From Chitinophaga fulva (GTDB lineage: Bacteria > Bacteroidota > Bacteroidia > Chitinophagales > Chitinophagaceae): a stretch of 64,000 nt of DNA. The notes under the pieces were generated by a model that saw nothing but the letters and a program-made list of their open reading frames with translations, made no database searches and was not told the DNA's origin. Both the position numbers and the translations under genes were made by a program. Of this stretch, positions 50,159 through 60,467 are shown piece after piece (the stretch's first letter is position 1; each line of letters begins with the position of its first letter). The stretch lies in the NCBI RefSeq assembly GCF_012927205.1, contig NZ_JABBGC010000002.1, positions 1,240,001 through 1,304,000 on the forward strand, given 5' to 3'.

Positions 50159-52486
50159 TTATTGTCTCTTACGACGCACCAGTAATATTGTTCCACCCAA
50201 CAGCACCAGTCCCGGCAATATCCATACGAACAGGTATTTTTCCATCGTCGCCGTGGCGGCGGTTATGGTCAGCCTGGTATCGACAGGTTTGATTTTCGGT
50301 GTAAAGATGGGAAATGCGTCGTTTACCATCCAGGCGTAAAGGTCAATTCCCAGGAAGCCACCGCCCTGCCGGAGATTACTCATAAAATCGGCATCCGCAG
50401 ATACAGCAATGTGTTGCTCTTTACCATTGATCATACGTGTTAGTCCTACAGCAGTAGCGTAGGATGGCTGACGGGTATCTCCCTCCTGCGGATTGAATAC
50501 CGGCGCGGTGGAATCTGTCACCACCGTACCGGCTTTAAGCCACGCGCTGCCGGGAACGGTTATCAGCAGGGGAGCTGCTTTGAAAGCACTGCTATCTCCG
50601 AAGGTGATGCCGGTGACACCGGGCATCAGCTGGCCCATACCTTTACCTCCCGTCTGTAATTCCCGTAAAGCTGCAAGGGCAGGATCTTCAGAGAGATGCA
50701 ACCCTGCAGAGGAGAGGACTGGCTTCACCATATGCGGCATTTCATCTTTGGACACTTCTATCAGCGTACCATCCATAAGCTGCACGCCCAATTGTTTCAG
50801 TACCGGATTAAGTATCTGTTGTTTGCCGGGCTCTCCGAAGATCAGCATATTGCCGCCATTATTGATGTAGCGGTTGATCTTTTCAACCGCAGTAGCAGTA
50901 AGGGCTGTCTTCGGATCTGCCAGTACCAGTGTCGAGATATCGGAAGGGATTTCCTGTGTTTCCACACACAGGCTGTCTGAATCGAAGCCGAGGTTGATCA
51001 ACGACTGGCGATTCTCTTTAGCTATAGCATGACTGGAATACTCACGCTCTCCCCGTTTGTAGATACTGCGTTCGAGGTTGCCGGTAAGGAAAATATTTTT
51101 GGGCATATTACCCGGCAGCAGCCTTTTGAGAGAAGCCGCCACCTGTTGTTCTTCCGGCCAGAAGTTGGCATCATCGAAGGTACGCAGGAAAGTGGTTTTC
51201 CCTTTGTATTTCAGCTGCATCACGAGACGGTAGCCTTCCGGTTGCAGGTCGATCATCTTGCGCACTTCTGCCGGCACTTTAAAATCTTTGATATTGACCT
51301 GTAATCCTTCCGCGTTCAGTGCAGCTATCTCCGGCAAACTCTTACCCACCCAGGTTTTATACAGCGAGCTGTCAGCATCATCGGTATCATAATAATAAAC
51401 GTAATTAAATTTGATGTCCGGTTTAAAACGGAGGTATGGTTCCCAGAGGTTCCACAGATAATCATTCCGATTCTCCGGAAGGCCACGGTGGACGCCGGGA
51501 CCCACCAGGTTGGTATACAACGTAATTTCCATGGGCTCTTTGCCCAGCTCTTTCAATATTGTCTGCGTATTGGGATGCAGGGTATTGGTCTGCCGACGGG
51601 TAGTATCCCAGTAGCCGATAAAAGCAGAACGAGAGCTGACATAACCTATCACCAGTACAGAAGCGAATACGGCCACATAACGGGAAGCCTGTGCCCACCA
51701 GGGCCTGGACTCGCGCCCAGCTTTCATTTTGATAAGCGTGAAGGTGACAAACATATACGCGATTATCACAAAGTAAATCACGTCTTTGGTAGTGATCAAC
51801 CCTTTCATCATTTTGATCGTACGGCCGGAGATAGACAGGAAGTAAGTCAGGTCTCTTACAAAATCATATTTCTGCCAAAGGCCTCCGATATGGCCCAATA
51901 CAAAAATGATGATAAAGCTGCCGATGGCAGAAACGATCTGGTAGTTGGTGAGGCTGGACATAAACAACCCGATGGCCGTATACGTACATACCAGCAGATA
52001 GAAACCCAACGCGGCAGATAACAACACGCCATAATCCACCAAATGAATATTGAGCGCTCCCACGATCATAAAGATGCCTACAATACCCACCAGCAGCATA
52101 TTGTAGATCATGATCGCGAGATATTTCCCCAACACGATCTCACGGGTACGGATAGGGGAAGAATACAATAGTTTGATCGTTCCGCTGTTCATCTCCCGGC
52201 TGATCAGCCCCATTGTCAGCAGGGGAACAAACAGGTAAAGGTTCTGCAATGCACTGGAAAAAATACCATCATTCCCTAAGAAGAGGGTCTCGGTCATGGA
52301 TATACCAAAGTCGGTAATCCCCGGATTGTTCCTGGAAACTATATCCTGCCAGTTCGCCAGACCATACAGCGGATAAACATAGTATACGCCGCACTGCACC
52401 ATAAATGCGATTGTTAAGAACCAGGCCACCGGTGAATAGAACAGGTTACGTAGCTCTGTTTTAGCAATCTTGAATATCATCTTCAT
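50159..52486 (-). CDS. GldF/GldG-type ABC transporter permease-auxiliary fusion
   Basis: A 775-residue membrane protein. The N-terminal 240 residues are an ABC-2 permease with about six helices (ISREMNSGTIKLLYSSPIRT is the usual cytoplasmic loop; IYNMLLVGIVGIFMIVGALN a helix). A further helix (YVAVFASVLVIGYV) precedes a large extracytoplasmic GldG-like domain (EPMEITLYTNLVGPG, NGGNMLIFGEP), and a C-terminal helix with Arg/Lys tail ends it. It fuses GldF- and GldG-like parts, as in other Bacteroidota. It is 9 bp downstream of the ATPase gene. It exports an unknown substrate. The array lacks the other gliding genes, so a gliding role is not implied. Confidence 0.88.
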   Translation of the reverse strand: MKMIFKIAKTELRNLFYSPVAWFLTIAFMVQCGVYYVYPLYGLANWQDIVSRNNPGITDFGISMTETLFLGNDGIFSSALQNLYLFVPLLTMGLISREMNSGTIKLLYSSPIRTREIVLGKYLAIMIYNMLLVGIVGIFMIVGALNIHLVDYGVLLSAALGFYLLVCTYTAIGLFMSSLTNYQIVSAIGSFIIIFVLGHIGGLWQKYDFVRDLTYFLSISGRTIKMMKGLITTKDVIYFVIIAYMFVTFTLIKMKAGRESRPWWAQASRYVAVFASVLVIGYVSSRSAFIGYWDTTRRQTNTLHPNTQTILKELGKEPMEITLYTNLVGPGVHRGLPENRNDYLWNLWEPYLRFKPDIKFNYVYYYDTDDADSSLYKTWVGKSLPEIAALNAEGLQVNIKDFKVPAEVRKMIDLQPEGYRLVMQLKYKGKTTFLRTFDDANFWPEEQQVAASLKRLLPGNMPKNIFLTGNLERSIYKRGEREYSSHAIAKENRQSLINLGFDSDSLCVETQEIPSDISTLVLADPKTALTATAVEKINRYINNGGNMLIFGEPGKQQILNPVLKQLGVQLMDGTLIEVSKDEMPHMVKPVLSSAGLHLSEDPALAALRELQTGGKGMGQLMPGVTGITFGDSSAFKAAPLLITVPGSAWLKAGTVVTDSTAPVFNPQEGDTRQPSYATAVGLTRMINGKEQHIAVSADADFMSNLRQGGGFLGIDLYAWMVNDAFPIFTPKIKPVDTRLTITAATATMEKYLFVWILPGLVLLGGTILLVRRKRQ

Positions 52487-52495
52487 GTATAAAAA

Positions 52496-53422
52496 TTATT
52501 GGAGCGATTGAATAGATAATTGCTTGAAAATATCATCCAGCAATCCTTTATCGAGGTTGATCTCACGCAGGCGCCATCCGTGCTGTACGCTGGCGGCGAT
52601 GATCCTTTCGGTGATGCTTTCATCGCCATCGAAATAGAGGCGGACCTGACGATCATTGAGGAATTCCACCCTGGATACACCGTTGATCTGCTGCAGCTCC
52701 GCGACGGTTGGCGGCTGCTCCATTTTTACCAGCACACTGTGTGGTTGCACATAGTTATTGAATGCTTCCATGGTATCGGAGAAGATGACACGCCCCCCTT
52801 CAATCATCACAATTTCACGGCAAAGCAGGTGTACTTCAGAGAGAATATGGGAAGACAACAATACCGTGTGGTCCTGCCCTATCTCCCGTATCAGTTTTCT
52901 GGCTTCAATCAGTTGGTTGGGATCAAGGCCGTTGGTAGGTTCGTCCATCACCACCAGTTTAGGTTTATGGATAATGGCCTGCGCGATGCCTACCCGCTGG
53001 CGGTAGCCTCCGGAGAGGTTACCGATCAAACGGGTGCTGAAATGGGAAATGCCCACCCGTTCCTTCGCTTCCTCCACTGCCTTGTGCACTTTGTTTTTTT
53101 CGATATGCCGCAGTTGCGCTGCAAAATGCAGGTATTCATCCACTGTCAGGTCGGTATATACCGGAGGATTCTGCGGCAGGAAACCGATCTCTCTTTTGGC
53201 CTGTTCCGGTTGCTGGCGGATATCCAGCCCGTTCACAAATACCTGGCCTTCCGTCTGGTTCAGCACACCGCAGATGATATTCATGGTGGTAGACTTACCT
53301 GCGCCATTGGAGCCTAACAGCCCTATGACGCCGGTATGGCCTATTTCCAGGTTAATATCGCGGATAGCCCAGGCATTGCTGTACCTGTGAGAGAGCCGGT
53401 CAATTTTTAAGATAGTGCTCAT
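52496..53422 (-). CDS. ABC transporter ATP-binding protein (GldA-like)
   Basis: A 308-residue ATPase with Walker A GLLGSNGAGKST (about residues 34-45), Q-loop FLPQNPPVYTDL, signature NLSGGYRQRVGIAQA, Walker B LVVMDEPTNGLDP and switch SSHILSEV. The C-terminal 80 residues form the extra regulatory domain of ABC-2 export ATPases. It pairs with the permease encoded 9 bp downstream. It follows the DUF4397 lipoprotein gene by 34 bp and thus lies inside the sigma-SusCD array. Confidence 0.95.
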   Translation of the reverse strand: MSTILKIDRLSHRYSNAWAIRDINLEIGHTGVIGLLGSNGAGKSTTMNIICGVLNQTEGQVFVNGLDIRQQPEQAKREIGFLPQNPPVYTDLTVDEYLHFAAQLRHIEKNKVHKAVEEAKERVGISHFSTRLIGNLSGGYRQRVGIAQAIIHKPKLVVMDEPTNGLDPNQLIEARKLIREIGQDHTVLLSSHILSEVHLLCREIVMIEGGRVIFSDTMEAFNNYVQPHSVLVKMEQPPTVAELQQINGVSRVEFLNDRQVRLYFDGDESITERIIAASVQHGWRLREINLDKGLLDDIFKQLSIQSLQ

Positions 53423-53456
53423 AATACGTTTTGAATAATTGAATGTTGATGCTCAC

Positions 53457-54209
53457 CTAATACCTGATGGACAATACCTTTTGTTCCTGTCCGTTAGTAC
53501 CGCCCGGTATGCCGACCAATGCAAACGTGTAGTTCTGGTACAGCCATGGATTGGGCCAGCCGGCAGGCAGGTTGTGCACATAGGTGGTGACGATACTGGC
53601 AATGTATTGTCCCGTGGCAGCGTCACTGAATACAAACTCGTAATCTTCCTGTGCAGCGTTGACCGGATAGTTGATGAAACCGGTCATCCCTTTAAATGGC
53701 AGGCTGCTGATTTCCGGAGCGCCGGGCTTGCCTTTTATCGTCACTTTCACCGGTGCGCTGCCGGCAGAGAGGTTGACGAAACGGAAACCGCACACACTGT
53801 CACCTGTCTGGTGGAAAGGCACGGCATCATTGGCAAACAGCGTATCCGGTGCAGCGATGCTGCCGGTAAGAAACAGCGTACGCATGGACCCTACCGGCAG
53901 ATCAAGCATCAGGTTAAACAGTGGCTGGCTTTTATCGGTCGTATCAGGATATTGGTACAATGCCAATGGCTGACTGCCGACGTAGGAACTAAAACGGTTA
54001 TTCGCCAGCGCAAAAGTGTTGTATGGAATCTGGTTGGCGATATCGTACCGGATAGGGCTGGTGCCATTGAAATTAGTGACCAGCGGCTTGCTGCCGGGCA
54101 CCGCATTGATAATCGTCAATGAAGCGGTGCCGGGCGGAGTTTTATCTTTGGAGCAGGCTGCCAGTAATACTACCAGGAGGCAGCCCGCATAGTAAGTGAT
54201 CCGTTGCAT
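53457..54209 (-). CDS. DUF4397-domain lipoprotein
   Basis: The ATG at 54209, 2 bp after the SusD stop, is chosen. The 250-residue lipoprotein has lipobox Cys (VVLLAAC) and an SKDKTPPGTA linker. Two DUF4397-type beta-sandwich modules follow (LTIINAVPGSKPLVTNFNG; FRFVNLSAGSAPVKVTIKG), each with the NAxPGxxP/NLSAGSAPV start. DUF4397 proteins are surface or periplasmic and frequently follow SusD genes. It probably helps bind the ligand imported by the SusCD pair. Confidence 0.88.
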   Translation of the reverse strand: MQRITYYAGCLLVVLLAACSKDKTPPGTASLTIINAVPGSKPLVTNFNGTSPIRYDIANQIPYNTFALANNRFSSYVGSQPLALYQYPDTTDKSQPLFNLMLDLPVGSMRTLFLTGSIAAPDTLFANDAVPFHQTGDSVCGFRFVNLSAGSAPVKVTIKGKPGAPEISSLPFKGMTGFINYPVNAAQEDYEFVFSDAATGQYIASIVTTYVHNLPAGWPNPWLYQNYTFALVGIPGGTNGQEQKVLSIRY

Positions 54210-54211
54210 AA

Positions 54212-55708
54212 TCAATAACCGGAATTTTGGGTCAGGAAATGGTTTACGTTGATCTCCGAGATCGGGATGGGATATACCAGTTGGTAATCGCCGGCCCAGG
54301 GTTGTTTTAGCGGAAGCGCCGTTAAGATGTCATGTGCCTTGCCGGTACGTTTCAGGTCAAACCAGCGATGTCCCCATTCGGCAAAGAGTTCCGTCTGTCT
54401 TTCTTTTGCAACAGCAGCCAATACCTGTTCTTTGTTCAGGGAATTGGACAAGGCAGGCAGGCCAGCCCTGGAACGGATTACATTCAGATCAGCGATGGCT
54501 GCCGAAAGCCCGCCGGGGCCACCATTGGCTGCCGCTTCTGCGCGTACCAGGTATAGTTCGGCCAAACGCAGCATCACATAATATTCCCTGGGTGGTGCAC
54601 CAAAAGCGTTGTTGGTCCTGCCGATTTTGTATTTGTTGGGAAAATAAGCCACTATCTCCGGCAGGTTCAGTCCTGGTGATGCTTTGGTGCTGTCTACCCA
54701 GGAGAGACGTTTATCGCCCGGCTCAAATGCCTTCATTTGCATGTCTGTGAGACAATACGGCGCGATACCGATCTTGGGCATGCTCGGTGACATATCATAG
54801 CCCTCCGGTGTGGCATTTCCCCGCATATTGGCGGCATTGGCCTGCTGCAGCTGCCAGATGGCTTCCCTGCTGGCTACCGTGAATGCATTGTCCGGGTCCG
54901 GCTCCAGTTGATACAGTGAAGTTTGGTTGATCACAGTGGTAGCTGCTTCCACAGCACCGGCGTAATCTTTCTGGTAGAGATATACCCGTGCCAGCAGCGC
55001 GCTGGCCGCATAGCGGTTGGGGCGTATTCTTTCACCCATGCTGGTGGGATATGCTTCCGGCATGGCCGCTGCTGCCTCTTTCAGGTCCTGTACCAGTTGC
55101 TGGTAAACCTGCACCTGTGGCGTTCGGGGCATGAGGCGTGTTTTATTAAAATCGATCGTAAGGGCCAACGGCACATCTCCAAAAAAATTGGTGAGATAGA
55201 AGTAGGCAAAGGCACGAACAAACTTCGCTTCTCCGGTCAACGCCCTTTTCACACTGTCTTTCAGGTTAGGCGAGGTAGCAGCAGCAATCCCTTCAATCAC
55301 ACCATTAGCACTGTATATCGAAGTATAGGCGGAAGTCCAGATATAACCGCAGCGGCCCGCGTCAAAAGCGGTCAGCTTATTGGCATTAGGCATATACCAG
55401 GAGTTGTCTGCTGTGCCCGTGAAATAAAACAGTTCATCGGAAGACAGGCCACCCATAAAGGTGGAAAGCCCGCCGGCAAATGACCTGTCCCCCACCGATG
55501 TGGTGAGGAATGGATCGTCACCGTTGATCATGCGGGTGTATATGCCCACCATGGCGCCGTTGGCCTGTTTCTCCGATCCGAACACCTGGGAGGTGGAAAT
55601 GGTATTCACCGGGTCCGGCACAGATACCAGTTTTTTGCAGGATGAATGGAGGAAGGCGCATAACAGCAGCCCGCCTGAAACAGTAAATATTTTATGATAG
55701 TTCTGCAT
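54212..55708 (-). CDS. SusD/RagB-family lipoprotein
   Basis: The ATG at 55708 is used; a GTG lies one codon upstream. The 498-residue lipoprotein has lipobox Cys (CAFLHSSC) followed by KKLVSVPDPVNTI. The helical scaffold includes AKFVRAFAYFYLTNFFGDVPL, a hallmark SusD stretch. The C-terminal signature is KERQTELFAEWGHRWFDLKR and the end is YPIPISEINVN. It pairs with the SusC encoded 10 bp upstream. The ligand is not predictable and need not be a sugar; SusCD pairs also import peptides. Confidence 0.94.
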   Translation of the reverse strand: MQNYHKIFTVSGGLLLCAFLHSSCKKLVSVPDPVNTISTSQVFGSEKQANGAMVGIYTRMINGDDPFLTTSVGDRSFAGGLSTFMGGLSSDELFYFTGTADNSWYMPNANKLTAFDAGRCGYIWTSAYTSIYSANGVIEGIAAATSPNLKDSVKRALTGEAKFVRAFAYFYLTNFFGDVPLALTIDFNKTRLMPRTPQVQVYQQLVQDLKEAAAAMPEAYPTSMGERIRPNRYAASALLARVYLYQKDYAGAVEAATTVINQTSLYQLEPDPDNAFTVASREAIWQLQQANAANMRGNATPEGYDMSPSMPKIGIAPYCLTDMQMKAFEPGDKRLSWVDSTKASPGLNLPEIVAYFPNKYKIGRTNNAFGAPPREYYVMLRLAELYLVRAEAAANGGPGGLSAAIADLNVIRSRAGLPALSNSLNKEQVLAAVAKERQTELFAEWGHRWFDLKRTGKAHDILTALPLKQPWAGDYQLVYPIPISEINVNHFLTQNSGY

Positions 55709-55718
55709 CACTGATCAT

Positions 55719-58700
55719 TTAGAAGTTAAGCGTTACACCACCGATGATCGTTCTTGGCGCTGGAAGCGCCAGAAGGTCCTGTGAATCCGGATCAAGGCCC
55801 GGGTAGCGGGTGATGGTAAAAATATTTTCTGCCTGCAAAAACACCTGGCAGCTTTCCATGCGAGCCCTTTTCACCAGTTTCTGGGGAAGCGCATAACCGA
55901 CAGAAAGTGAGCGTAAGCGGATATAGGACCCATCTATAAAAGCTCCATCAGACACGCTGAGGTAGCTGGCCCCGGAAGTGGCATAGCGGGTGTATTTCGC
56001 GTTGTCTCCCGGCCTGGACCAGTGATTGTTCAGTGCCTCCACCGGCAAATTAGTGAGGCCACCCGGCACAGTACTGGCAAAAGGATCCGTATTCAACTGC
56101 TTTTTGAAATCAAAGAAAAGATTGAGCGATACTCCTTTCCAGGTAAGCTGTGAACCGAAACCGCCATAGTATTTAGGGTCCAGATCGATGGCCATATAGC
56201 GGTCGGCAGTAGCAGTAGCATCCGGATTGGGTTGCACCACGTCCAGCTTTCCATCCTTGTTGTAATCAACAAAACTGTGTTTGCCGGTCAGTGGATCCAC
56301 ACCGAGATAATGCAGGAAATATTGGGTAGACAGGGACTGTCCTATTTTGTATACGCCAAAGTAGGGAGACTGTTCCAGTCCGGGATAGGATACCAGCGCA
56401 TTGCGGTTACGGGAAATATTGAACGACAAAGACCAGGAGAGATCTTTCTGTTGCACCAGGTTAGCGCGCAGCAGTCCTTCCCAGCCATTATTCTGTACTA
56501 CCGCCGCCGAGTTGGCGATTACCGTGTTAAAGCCTGTAAAAACGGGCGTAGGCAGGCCGGTCACCTGATCACCGGAACGGTTGCGGTAATGCGCTACTTC
56601 CAGGCTGATGCGGTCATTCAGGAAGCTGGCAGTCAGCGCGCCTTCCATTTTTTTGTTGGCCTCCCAGTGATAATCCTGGTTCATGGCATGAATGGGCGCA
56701 TAGGGCTGTAGGCCATCATACTTGCCCAGTTGGGTCGAACCTGATATGATGGTACCCCATTGTGACAGGTATTGGTAGTCACCGATAGATCCATCGCCAC
56801 CGGTAATACCATAGCTGCCACGGAGTTTCAGGAAGCTGACCCAGGAAGGCAGCACGGCCTTCATCCAGGGCTCTTCCGACAGAATCCATCCCAGGCCTAC
56901 AGAGCCGAAGTTGCCATACTGGCGTCCTGGTGCAAAGCGGGAAGACCCGTCCCTTCTGGCATTCAGGTTCATCATATATTTGTTGTCCCAGTTATAGGAG
57001 ATACGGCCAAATACGGCAGCATATTTATAACGGGCCACATTTTCAGATACCTGTTGGATCGGAGCATTCGAGATGCTGCCGAGCAACGCATCATCGCTGT
57101 AACCAAGTCCATAGATAGTGCCGCCGTTAGTCGCTGCCGCCTGGTAACTGGTACCCACCTGTACAGAGAGGTCTCCTTTTCCAATAAAACGGCTGTAGGC
57201 CAGCTGTGGCTCCAGTATCCAGTTGGTATTGCGGGTAGTGCCGAAAACGGCTGACCCCATAGGATTCAGGATAGGATTCTGCGCGGCAATAGGTACAAAA
57301 CTGTTATTGTTTCCGGAGACATAGGAATATCCGCCGGTAGTACTAAAGGTAAGTCCCTTGGCCAGCTCATAGCGGATTTCAATATTACCGTCAAACTGGT
57401 TGGTCTCATTATTATTTTTATTCAACAGGTAAGCGAACGGGAATTGTACTGCGTTGCCGGCTGCATTCCACTCCGCATAATTAAGATTCCCCTTGCTGTC
57501 ATAGATTGCTGGTGCATTAGGGGGAAGATACATCGCGGCGGCGTTGTTTTGGATGGCATCCACTTTCGTATAGCCAATGGTGGTACCCACCATGATGCTG
57601 AACTTCTGATTGCTGCTGTTGTGCCGGATACGGGACATCAAAGACGCTTTCTGCGATGCGCCGCTTTTGCTCAGGATCTCCACCTGGCGGCCATAGTTGG
57701 CGCCCACATAAAAGGTATTGCGGCTGTCGCCACCGGAAAGGCTGGCCGATACCGTTGTCATTTTGCCGGTGCCCAGTATTTCCTTCTGCCAGTTGGTATA
57801 GCGTGTGGTATCCCACAGCATGAGGTCAGGCGCATTGGCAGCAGTAGGCGTAACGCCATCGTTTTTAAGTGCTTCCCGGCGCATCTGCAGGTATTGACGG
57901 GTATCCAGCAAATGCCATTGGCGGGGAACAGTGACGATCCCTTCTTTGACATCCAGTGAAAACGTTGTCTTCCCTGTTTTCCCTCTTTTAGTGGTGATGA
58001 TGATAACGCCATTGGCGCCACGGGAACCGTAGATCGCTGTTGCATCGGCATCCTTCAACACTTCGATGCTTTCAATGTCTTTAGCGCTCAGCCCAAACAG
58101 CGGACTTTGACCACCGGTGGGGGAAAGTCCACCCTGCACAAATCCCGGTGAGGTGCCTTTTGCAAAACCTGTTAAATTCAACACGGTTAACGGCACCCCG
58201 TCAACGATATATAGTGGATCAGACAGGAAGCCCTTACCCAGGGAGTTCCGTCCTCTGATTTCCAGTCTAACGGGAGAGTTGGCATACCCATTGGTTTGTG
58301 TGACCAACAGCCCCGGGACCCTGCCCTGTAAAGCCTGTAACGGGTTCATAACCGGTTGCGAAGCAATCTCTGATCCGCTCACGCGAGTGATATTACCGGT
58401 GGCCAGGCGTTTGCTGGTAACGCCATAACCCTGTACTACGGCCTGGTCCAGCTCATTGGTGGCCACCTTCATCTTCACATAAATGGTCACACCGGGCTGT
58501 CCCGCAGGCATGGTCACCTTCTCATAGCCAATGCTGGAGAAGGTGAGCATTTCTGCGTCTTTTAAATTTTTCAGGGAGAAAAACCCCTTTTCATTTGTCT
58601 GGGTGCCTTTATTGGATGCACTGGCAAAAACACTCACGCCAGGTATCGGCTGGGTTGTTTTCTCATCAAACACCATCCCCATCACTTCTGCCGGAGGCGG

Positions 58701-59057
58701 TGGTGTATTGAACTCCGGCGGTGCATCCGCTTTGCGGAATACCACGATGGTCGTACCTACTATTGTGTAGCCCAGTGGTGTCTTGGCCAACAGCGTTCTC
58801 ATAAATGCGTCCAGCGGCTGGTTGTGGGCATTCACCGGAACAGTTTGTGTCACGTCTACCTGCTCCGGATTGAATACCACTACATGGCTGGTCTGTTTTT
58901 TTATTTCTGCGAACACCTGTTGCAGCGTCACTTTTTTGCTGCTGTAATTCATGGTCTGGGATAGTCCCCGCAGCGGCAGGCCCATGGCTGCTACCAGCAG
59001 CAACAGCCCCAGCTGTTTCCACGGTATATACCGCTTTGGATGTCTCAATTCTGGCAT
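55719..59057 (-). CDS. SusC/RagA-family TonB-linked receptor with STN signalling domain
   Basis: The start at 59057 (MPELRHPKRYIPWKQ) is chosen; the upstream extension is Gly/Pro-rich and non-coding in style. The 1112-residue protein has a signal anchor (LGLLLLVAAMGLPLRG) and an STN domain (SSKKVTLQQVFAEIKKQTSH, then LLAKTPLGYTIVGTTIVV) that contacts FecR. A carboxypeptidase-like domain and plug follow (SPVRLEIRGRNSLGKGFLSD, YIVDGVPL, IESIEVLKDADATAIYGSRG), then a barrel ending PRTIIGGVTLNF. It is the signal receiver of the sigma/FecR pair upstream. Confidence 0.95.
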   Translation of the reverse strand: MPELRHPKRYIPWKQLGLLLLVAAMGLPLRGLSQTMNYSSKKVTLQQVFAEIKKQTSHVVVFNPEQVDVTQTVPVNAHNQPLDAFMRTLLAKTPLGYTIVGTTIVVFRKADAPPEFNTPPPPAEVMGMVFDEKTTQPIPGVSVFASASNKGTQTNEKGFFSLKNLKDAEMLTFSSIGYEKVTMPAGQPGVTIYVKMKVATNELDQAVVQGYGVTSKRLATGNITRVSGSEIASQPVMNPLQALQGRVPGLLVTQTNGYANSPVRLEIRGRNSLGKGFLSDPLYIVDGVPLTVLNLTGFAKGTSPGFVQGGLSPTGGQSPLFGLSAKDIESIEVLKDADATAIYGSRGANGVIIITTKRGKTGKTTFSLDVKEGIVTVPRQWHLLDTRQYLQMRREALKNDGVTPTAANAPDLMLWDTTRYTNWQKEILGTGKMTTVSASLSGGDSRNTFYVGANYGRQVEILSKSGASQKASLMSRIRHNSSNQKFSIMVGTTIGYTKVDAIQNNAAAMYLPPNAPAIYDSKGNLNYAEWNAAGNAVQFPFAYLLNKNNNETNQFDGNIEIRYELAKGLTFSTTGGYSYVSGNNNSFVPIAAQNPILNPMGSAVFGTTRNTNWILEPQLAYSRFIGKGDLSVQVGTSYQAAATNGGTIYGLGYSDDALLGSISNAPIQQVSENVARYKYAAVFGRISYNWDNKYMMNLNARRDGSSRFAPGRQYGNFGSVGLGWILSEEPWMKAVLPSWVSFLKLRGSYGITGGDGSIGDYQYLSQWGTIISGSTQLGKYDGLQPYAPIHAMNQDYHWEANKKMEGALTASFLNDRISLEVAHYRNRSGDQVTGLPTPVFTGFNTVIANSAAVVQNNGWEGLLRANLVQQKDLSWSLSFNISRNRNALVSYPGLEQSPYFGVYKIGQSLSTQYFLHYLGVDPLTGKHSFVDYNKDGKLDVVQPNPDATATADRYMAIDLDPKYYGGFGSQLTWKGVSLNLFFDFKKQLNTDPFASTVPGGLTNLPVEALNNHWSRPGDNAKYTRYATSGASYLSVSDGAFIDGSYIRLRSLSVGYALPQKLVKRARMESCQVFLQAENIFTITRYPGLDPDSQDLLALPAPRTIIGGVTLNF

Positions 59058-59234
59058 AACATTTTTTTGGTTGATAAATAATAACCGGTGGCTGAAGTGG
59101 CCGGGCATGGCTCCGCCGTTAAGCCCCCAAGGGCTTTTCGTTCCGGGACACACCAAGCCCTGACCACTAAGGCCGGCATGTTCACCTCTTCACCTGTTGT
59201 TACGTGTTGATCTTAATTTACTATTATGGTTGCT

Positions 59235-60404
59235 TTATGGCATTACAATCAGTTGCTTTCCTTCTATCCTGAAACGGACACCCATGCTCTGCAGCACCAT
59301 CAGTGCCTGCGGCAGGTCCAGGTCTCTTTTTATTTCCCCGCTGAAGACGATGTCTGCGCTGCCTGTTTCATATACGACGGTCACATCGTACCATCGCGCC
59401 ATTTGCCGCAGCACCTCTTTCAGGTGGGCATGATCAAACTGAAAGGAGCCGTTTTTCCATGCTACGGCCATCTCCATATCCGGATGCTCCACCAGTTGCA
59501 GGCCATCGGCTGCTATAGCCGCCTGCTGGCCGGGCTTCAGCACTATCGATGCCTGGCGGTGATGAACCCGCACACTTCCGTCGACCAGCGTCGTGCGGAT
59601 ATTGTTCTCATCCGTATAGGCGTTGACGTTAAACTGCGTGCCCAATACTTCCACGGTAGCTTTTCCGTCCACATCCACGCGGAAAGGCTGGCGTGCATTG
59701 GCCGCCACTTCAAAGTAAGCTTCGCCGGTGATGATAACGGCACGGACTTTCTCCGTAAACGCCGTCGGGTAAGTGATGCTGGAGGCGGCATTCAGCCATA
59801 CGGCCGTACCGTCGGGCAGCGTGATGCGGTATTGTCCGCCCCGTGGCGTGGTGAGCGTATGATATTCCCTGGCAGCAGTAGCCCCCTGGTAATTCAGCCG
59901 GCCGCTGTCATTACGTACGGTGAGCCCAGGCTCCTGTACGATGCTGCCATGGGTACTGTCCAGCATAATTTCTTTTCCGTCCGCCAGTTTCAGCACCGCA
60001 CGGTTGGTACCGCTGGTGATAGCCACAGGCGCCTGGACCACCGGCTTTTTCGGGCTGGTCAGGATCCTTACGGCAGGAATGGCGATAGCCGCCACCAGCA
60101 CCGCCGCCGCTGCATACCGTACCCAGGAACGCCGCCACAAAGGCAGTCGTACCACACCGGTATCTTCCGCTGCGACAGACACCATCAGCCTGTCCAGTAT
60201 ACGTTGACTGGCGCCCGGCGGCAAAGCCACAGGTCCTTCAAAAGACACCTTATAATTAGCCTGCAGCATCTCCTCCATCGCTTCATTTTCCACTGCTGCC
60301 GGATTTTCCTTCAGCCAGGCAAACAGCACTTCACTCTCCGGCTCCGTAATGGTGCCATCGAGATACTTTTGCAACAGGTCCGCAGGAAATTTATTTGGTT
60401 CCAT
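59235..60404 (-). CDS. FecR-family anti-sigma factor
   Basis: A 389-residue inner-membrane protein. The cytoplasmic N-terminal part contains LLQKYLDGTITEPESEVLFAW, which binds the sigma factor. A transmembrane helix lies at about residues 95-112 (AAAAVLVAAIAIPAV). The periplasmic FecR domain follows (GGQYRITLPDGTAVWLNAAS), and a C-terminal DUF4974 (FDHAHLKEVLRQMARWYDVTV) contacts the STN domain of SusC. It sits 63 bp downstream of the sigma gene and 177 bp upstream of SusC. The family controls sigma activity in response to ligand at the outer membrane. Confidence 0.95.
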   Translation of the reverse strand: MEPNKFPADLLQKYLDGTITEPESEVLFAWLKENPAAVENEAMEEMLQANYKVSFEGPVALPPGASQRILDRLMVSVAAEDTGVVRLPLWRRSWVRYAAAAVLVAAIAIPAVRILTSPKKPVVQAPVAITSGTNRAVLKLADGKEIMLDSTHGSIVQEPGLTVRNDSGRLNYQGATAAREYHTLTTPRGGQYRITLPDGTAVWLNAASSITYPTAFTEKVRAVIITGEAYFEVAANARQPFRVDVDGKATVEVLGTQFNVNAYTDENNIRTTLVDGSVRVHHRQASIVLKPGQQAAIAADGLQLVEHPDMEMAVAWKNGSFQFDHAHLKEVLRQMARWYDVTVVYETGSADIVFSGEIKRDLDLPQALMVLQSMGVRFRIEGKQLIVMP

Positions 60405-60467
60405 ACTAATAAGACTAATGAGTAAAAGAAATGGGTGGATGGTCCGGAAAAAAAATTTCCGTTTTTT

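Noticed and set aside
50159..53422. Gliding-motility locus
   Set aside because: The ATPase and permease resemble GldA and GldF/GldG, but no other gld or spr genes are present. Such fusions occur widely outside gliding clusters.
59226..60425. 399-codon plus-strand open frame
   Set aside because: Antisense to the FecR gene, almost end to end.
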